This document shows, piece by piece, positions 60,226-64,000 of a stretch of 64,000 bases of DNA (its first letter is position 1; every line of letters starts with the position of its first letter). Source of the DNA: Streptomyces aidingensis (lineage in GTDB: Bacteria; Actinomycetota; Actinomycetes; Streptomycetales; Streptomycetaceae). The notes beneath the pieces are model-generated. The model was not told where the DNA came from, searched no databases, and saw nothing but the letters and a program-made list of their open reading frames with translations. The position numbers were made by a program, and so were the translations under genes. The stretch is from NCBI RefSeq assembly GCF_900112355.1, contig NZ_FOLM01000011.1:1-64000 (forward strand), in the 5' to 3' direction.

Positions 60226-61089
60226 ATGCCTGCCGCCGTTGATCTGCGCCTGCTGCGGGCCGCGGTCTTCGCCGCGGCCTGTGTCGCGCTCGCCGCGGCG
60301 GGGCACATCGGCGCCGCCGGGCCGGGCGTGACGCCCGCCGCCCTGGTGGCCGGCTGGCTGGCCGTACTGGCGGTCACCGCGCCGCTGACCGGGCGGGAAC
60401 GGGTCTCACTGCCGGCCATGGCCGGGCTGCTGGCCGTCTGCCAGATCCTGCTGCACTGCCTCTTCGCCCTGGGCCGCCCGGACGGGGGTCATGGCGGCGG
60501 CCACGGCAACGGCTCCGCACAGGGTGCGCTGGCACTGGCCGGCAGGCTGCTCTGCGCCGACCGGACCACCCCGCTGACCACGGCCGAGGCCGAGCGGGTA
60601 CTGCGCGATGCCGGCCTCGCGCCGCTGCCGCTCCCGCCCGGCGGCACGGTTGGCACGGTTGGCACGGTTGGCACGGTTGGCACGGAAACCGGTTCGGTGT
60701 GGTGTCTGGGAGAGATGCTGCGCCAACTGGCCGAGGGGCCCATGCTGCTGGGCCACCTGCTGGCGGCGCTGGCCACGGGCTGGCTGCTGCTGCGGGGCGA
60801 GGCCGCACTGTGGCGGCTGGTCCGGCTCTCCCACTCGGCGCGGGCCCGGACACCGCTGCCGCTGCCGCGCCCGCTCCGGCTGGCGCTGGCCCTGGCGGGG
60901 CGGCTCGGCGGGGCCGGGCGACTGCCGGAGCCGGTGGTGCCCCGCCCGCGCCGCCGCGCGGAGACCCGCTGTCCCGCCGGTACCTCTCTGCTGGCCGAGG
61001 CGGTGACCCGGCGCGGCCCGCCGTTTCACGTGGAACCACCCCACCGCGAGCCCCGGCAAACGGCCGGCGGGCTCGCTCTCGCGGCATAG
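60226..61089 (+). CDS. Membrane protein of the copper cluster, 287 aa
   Basis: About five hydrophobic segments are seen (AAVFAAACVALAAAGHIGAA; VVAGWLAVLAVTAPLTGRER-like; LLAVCQILLHCLFALGR; GHLLAALATGWLLLRGEAAL). There are His-rich parts (GGHGGGHGNGSAQG). A Gly-Thr-Val repeat comes from a 9-bp tandem repeat (60643-60685). The C-terminus is Arg-rich. It precedes YcnI and is probably the first gene of the copper set. Family unknown to me; conserved position in Streptomyces from memory. Confidence 0.65.
   Translation: MPAAVDLRLLRAAVFAAACVALAAAGHIGAAGPGVTPAALVAGWLAVLAVTAPLTGRERVSLPAMAGLLAVCQILLHCLFALGRPDGGHGGGHGNGSAQGALALAGRLLCADRTTPLTTAEAERVLRDAGLAPLPLPPGGTVGTVGTVGTVGTETGSVWCLGEMLRQLAEGPMLLGHLLAALATGWLLLRGEAALWRLVRLSHSARARTPLPLPRPLRLALALAGRLGGAGRLPEPVVPRPRRRAETRCPAGTSLLAEAVTRRGPPFHVEPPHREPRQTAGGLALAA
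60643..60685. repeat. Tandem repeat GGCACGGTT, 4.8 copies
   Basis: In frame inside the membrane-protein gene; encodes Gly-Thr-Val repeats. Copy number is probably variable. Confidence 0.95.
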
Positions 61090-61199
61090 CGCACCGCACC
61101 GGACCGGGCTCGACGAGCCGGAGGGCACCTGACGGCCGGGCGGGGTGGCGCTGCGCCGTGCAACCCCCATTCGACCGTCACCGTGGAGTGATTCCTGTC

Positions 61200-62009
61200 A
61201 TGAGCCGTACCCTGACGCGCTTCCGCACCGCCGCTGTGCTGGCGGCCTGCACCGGCGCCGCCCTGCTGGCCGGCGCCGTTCCGGCCTCCGCCCATGTCAC
61301 CGTCGACCCCAGGGAGGTCCCGGCCGGCGGCTACAGCACCATCAATGTCAAGGTCCCCAATGAGCGGGACAACGCCTCCACCATCAAGGTCGAGCTGTTC
61401 CTCGACCCGGAGCAGCCGGTGGCCTCCGCCATGCCCCAGCCGGTGCCGGGCTGGGAGATCGAGGTGGAGATCACCGAGCTGGAGGAGCCGCTGGAGGTGC
61501 ACGGCAACCAGATCACCGAGGCACCCAGCAAGATCATCTGGAGCGGTGGAGAGATCCAGCCCGGGATGTTCCAGCAGTTCCCCGTCTCGCTCGGCCGGCT
61601 CCCGGAGGACGCCGGGCAGCTCGTTTTCAAGGCGATCCAGACCTATGACAACGACGAGATCGTCCGCTGGATCGACGAGCCGTCCGAGGACGCCGAGCAC
61701 CCGGCCGCCGTGCTCACCCTGACCCCCGCCGCCGAGGACGGTCACGGCAGCGCCTCCGCCGACGAGGACGAGGAGGCGGAGACCGCCGCCCAGACGGACG
61801 GTTCCGGCGAGGAAGGCGAGGGTGCCGGCGACGGCGACGCGGGTTCCCCGGCATCCTCGGAGACGTCGGAGACGTCGGCCGCCTCCGACTCCGGGGACTC
61901 CGCCGACACCGCCGCCCGGGTGCTGGCGGTCCTCGGTCTGCTGGTGGGTGCCGCGGGCGTCACGCTGGCGCTGCTCGCCGGCCGCCGCCGGACCACCGCC
62001 GGCTCCTGA
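61200..62009 (+). CDS. YcnI-family copper-binding membrane protein
   Basis: The protein has 269 aa. A signal peptide ends at ASA, and the mature N-terminus starts HVTVDPREVPAGGYSTINVK, where the exposed His is the family copper ligand. The DUF1775 fold follows, then an acidic Ser/Glu/Ala linker and one C-terminal transmembrane helix (VLAVLGLLVGAAGVTLALLA) with an Arg-rich tail. YcnI binds Cu(II) outside the membrane. It is followed by SCO1 and PCu(A)C genes; a hairpin at 62049-62086 splits the cluster. Confidence 0.92.
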   Translation: MSRTLTRFRTAAVLAACTGAALLAGAVPASAHVTVDPREVPAGGYSTINVKVPNERDNASTIKVELFLDPEQPVASAMPQPVPGWEIEVEITELEEPLEVHGNQITEAPSKIIWSGGEIQPGMFQQFPVSLGRLPEDAGQLVFKAIQTYDNDEIVRWIDEPSEDAEHPAAVLTLTPAAEDGHGSASADEDEEAETAAQTDGSGEEGEGAGDGDAGSPASSETSETSAASDSGDSADTAARVLAVLGLLVGAAGVTLALLAGRRRTTAGS

Positions 62010-62048
62010 GGCCACCGGTCTCCTCCCGTATCCGGACCTTCCCGCCGA

Positions 62049-62086
62049 GGCGGGTGGGGCGGCGCCCGACCGCCGCCCCACCCGCC
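62049..62086 (+). terminator. Hairpin between ycnI-type and SCO1-type genes
   Basis: A 16-bp perfect stem (GGCGGGTGGGGCGGCG arm) with a 6-nt loop. It may terminate or attenuate transcription within the copper cluster. Confidence 0.75.
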
Positions 62087-62117
62087 CGGCCGCCCCGACC
62101 CACAGAAAGAACCACCC

Positions 62118-62801
62118 ATGAACCACCGTCGCGTCGGCATGGCTCTGACCGCCGCCGCAACCGCCCTGCTGCTGGCCGCCTGCGGATCGTCGTCCTCCTC
62201 CGGCTCCGCGGACGGCGGCCACCCGGAGCACGGCGACGAACCCGTGGCCGAAATCTCCGGCGGGCAGTCGCCGGAGGAGGCCACCGTGCTCAGCCGGCCC
62301 TGGGACAAGCCCGATGTGGTGCTCACCGACACCGAGGGCCGGCCCTTCGACCTGGCCGCCGAGACCGACGGCCACGCCACCCTGATCTACTTCGGGTACA
62401 CCCACTGCCCCGATGTCTGTCCGCTCACCATGAGCAATATCGCGCTGGGCGCCTATGGGCTGTCCGAGGAGCAGCGCGACAAGCTCCGGGTCATCATGAT
62501 CACCTCGGACCCGGAGCGGGACACACCCGAGTCCCTGGGCGAATGGCTGGCCGCCCAGGACGCCGACTTCATCGGGCTGACCGGCGAGTTCACCACCATC
62601 CAGGAGACCGCCCGGAGCCTCGGCGTGGCCCTGGAGGAGCCCTATGTGGACGACAACGGCGACATCGTCTCCACGCACGGTGCCCAGGTGATCGCCTTCC
62701 TGCCGACCGATGACCGGGCTCATGTCATCTACACCGAGGGTGTGACCGCGGAGACCTTCGAGCGGGACCTGCCCAAGCTGATCGAGGGAGAGCTGCCATG
62801 A
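62118..62801 (+). CDS. SCO1/SenC/PrrC-family copper chaperone lipoprotein
   Basis: The protein has 227 aa. A lipobox (LLAAC, Cys22) anchors it. The thioredoxin-like domain has the copper-binding CPDVCP motif (FGYTHCPDVCPLTMSN) and the conserved distal His (DIVSTHGAQVIAFLP). It helps build the Cu_A site of cytochrome c oxidase. It overlaps the PCu(A)C gene by four bases (ATGA), so the pair is co-translated. Confidence 0.95.
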   Translation: MNHRRVGMALTAAATALLLAACGSSSSSGSADGGHPEHGDEPVAEISGGQSPEEATVLSRPWDKPDVVLTDTEGRPFDLAAETDGHATLIYFGYTHCPDVCPLTMSNIALGAYGLSEEQRDKLRVIMITSDPERDTPESLGEWLAAQDADFIGLTGEFTTIQETARSLGVALEEPYVDDNGDIVSTHGAQVIAFLPTDDRAHVIYTEGVTAETFERDLPKLIEGELP

Positions 62802-63301
62802 GGCGGCGGGGCTGGGCCGGGCCGGCGGCCCTGCTGCTGGCCCTCGCACCGACCGCCGCCGCCTGCGCCGACGGCGACGGCGACGGGGGCGGGGGCGGGG
62901 GCGGGCCCGAGCTGACGGTGGCCGACGCCTTTGTGCCGCAGCCGGTCAATGACGACCTGGCGGCCGGCTTCCTCACCGTGCGGAACACCGGGGACGCCGA
63001 CGACGCCCTGGTCTCCGCCACCACCCCGGCGGCGGCCTCGGTGGAGCTGCACAGGACCGTGGACAACGCCATGCGGCAGGTGGACTCGCTGCCCGTGCCG
63101 GCCGGCGGGACGCTGGAACTGCGGCGGGGCGGCGACCACTTGATGCTGGTCGATCTGTCCACCACGCTCACCGAGGGGGACACGGTCACCCTCGAACTGC
63201 GCTTCCGGACCTCGGACCCGCTCACCGTGGAGGTGCCGGTGGAGTCCGCCACCCATACCGGGCAGGACACCGGCCAGGACACCGGTCACGGCGACCACTG
63301 A
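62798..63301 (+). CDS. PCu(A)C-family copper chaperone
   Basis: The protein has 167 aa. A signal peptide with a weak lipobox-like Cys ends near residue 23. The H(M)-x10-M-x21-H-x-M copper motif is present: 'VELHRTVDNAMRQVDS', then 'RGGDHLMLVDL'. A C-terminal tail with His and Asp (TGHGDH) may bind metal too. It delivers Cu(I) to oxidase assembly together with SCO1. Confidence 0.93.
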   Translation: MRRRGWAGPAALLLALAPTAAACADGDGDGGGGGGGPELTVADAFVPQPVNDDLAAGFLTVRNTGDADDALVSATTPAAASVELHRTVDNAMRQVDSLPVPAGGTLELRRGGDHLMLVDLSTTLTEGDTVTLELRFRTSDPLTVEVPVESATHTGQDTGQDTGHGDH

Positions 63302-63329
63302 CCGGCGACCCGAAACGAACGGAGACACC

Positions 63330-64000
63330 ATGCGCTCCCTCGCCACGGCCCCGCGCCTGCTGGCGACGGCCCTCGCCGCCGTCGCCCTGCTGCTGCTCGG
63401 CGCGCCCTCCGCCGCCGCGCACGCCTCGCTGAGCGGCAGCGACCCGGAGGACGGGGCCGTGGTGCCGCAGGCCCCCGCCGAGGTCCGGCTCACCTTCACC
63501 GAGGAGGTGGCGGTCTCCGCCGAGTCCGTCCGCGTCCTGGACCCGGACGGCAACCGGGCCGACCCCGGCGCGGCGCCGGGCCGCGTCCCCGGCGAGGGCT
63601 TCACCTATGCCGTTCCGCTCCTCGACGGCCTGGGCGACGGCACCTACACCGTGGTCTGGCAGGTGGTCTCCGCCGACAGTCACCCGATCTCCGGCGCCTT
63701 CACCTTCTCCATCGGTGCCGCCTCGGAACGTGCCGCCGAGGTGACCGTTCCCGAGCCGGGCGGCGGCACGGTGGGCCTGCTGTACGACACCGCGCGGTAT
63801 GCCGCCTACACCGGTTTTCTGCTGCTCCTCGGCGGCAGCGTCTTCGTGCTGGCCTGCTGGCCGGCCGCGGCCCGGGTCCGGGTGGTGCAGCGGCTGGTGG
63901 TCACCGGCTGGAGCATCCTCACCGCCGCCACCATCGCCCTGCTGTGGCTGCGACACCCCTACACCACCGGCGGCGGGCCGGCCGACGCCGCCAGCCTCAG
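63330..64000 (+). CDS. CopC-CopD fusion copper resistance protein, 5' part
   Basis: The gene starts at the ATG at 63330 and runs past the right edge. A signal peptide precedes a CopC domain (AHASLSGSDPEDGAVVPQAP, GTYTVVWQVVSADSHPISGA) with His ligands for Cu. Then transmembrane segments of the CopD/YcnJ type begin (YAAYTGFLLLLGGSVFVLAC; VVTGWSILTAATIALLWL). It probably moves copper into the cell or cofactor-assembly route, fitting the operon. Confidence 0.92.
   Translation, partial: MRSLATAPRLLATALAAVALLLLGAPSAAAHASLSGSDPEDGAVVPQAPAEVRLTFTEEVAVSAESVRVLDPDGNRADPGAAPGRVPGEGFTYAVPLLDGLGDGTYTVVWQVVSADSHPISGAFTFSIGAASERAAEVTVPEPGGGTVGLLYDTARYAAYTGFLLLLGGSVFVLACWPAAARVRVVQRLVVTGWSILTAATIALLWLRHPYTTGGGPADAASL

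Overview
This window is a high-GC actinobacterial chromosome segment, almost certainly Streptomyces or a close relative. The evidence is very GC-rich codon third positions, frequent GTG and TTG starts, a Streptomyces subtilisin inhibitor-type protein (33133-33750), a SigF/SigN-type pair of alternative sigma factors (41306-43302), a bifunctional primase/polymerase N-terminal-like protein, SpoIIE-type and HATPase regulators, and a DUF5926 SEC-C protein. From memory, the order SigN-like, SigF-like, tadA, upp resembles the SCO4034-SCO4041 region of S. coelicolor. That comparison is recollection, not a search.

Layout. Positions 1-2251 hold the start of a secreted ricin-type lectin protein with two operator-like dyads, and a vanadium-haloperoxidase-like protein. 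Positions 2320-4656 hold small conserved genes and an XRE/TPR regulator split over two frames. Positions 4749-10663 hold a cold-shock protein, an ArsR-SRPBCC regulator, a TPR protein, and a glucose dehydrogenase / GH15 pair that would release and oxidise glucose. Positions 10701-13164 hold two CNNM/CorC-type membrane proteins behind a small leader ORF. Positions 13349-23022 are housekeeping and regulatory: an M24 aminopeptidase, a degenerate SpoIIE phosphatase, a prim-pol-like protein, a SEC-C protein, an HATPase, GDPD and an HtrA protease. A tRNA-Ser precedes a four-gene run (23570-25926): small protein, sigma factor, unknown protein, and a secreted Gly/Asn-rich protein with a structured leader. 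Positions 26213-33750 hold an ECF sigma factor, an acyl-CoA ligase, a giant PAS/pseudokinase/REC protein and the protease inhibitor.

Positions 34045-37740 are the clearest accessory stretch. tRNA-Ser and tRNA-Arg are followed by an IS110 remnant, a cold-shock-domain protein, a secreted-protein gene of visibly lower GC with an in-frame stop, and a multiply frameshifted tyrosine integrase. Positions 37799-48829 return to core genes: a VOC protein, an SDR protein with a 42-bp perfect palindrome upstream, the two sigma factors, an alpha/beta hydrolase, tRNA-Ser, tadA with its partner, upp and a LytR_C protein. Positions 49057-59959 hold a secreted M28 aminopeptidase, an EamA transporter, a PucR regulator, a possible RHH regulator, an SDR, a TreT-like glycosyltransferase fused to a YHS domain, a GalT-like enzyme, Spo0M and another HATPase. 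Positions 60226-64000 end in a copper-handling cluster: membrane protein, YcnI, SCO1/SenC, PCu(A)C and a CopC-CopD fusion cut by the window edge.

Regulation is a recurring theme: four sigma factors, two anti-sigma-type ATPases, and two large signalling proteins (SpoIIE-type and histidine-kinase-type) whose catalytic motifs look lost. Most intergenic gaps between convergent genes carry long, clean GC-rich hairpins consistent with terminators.
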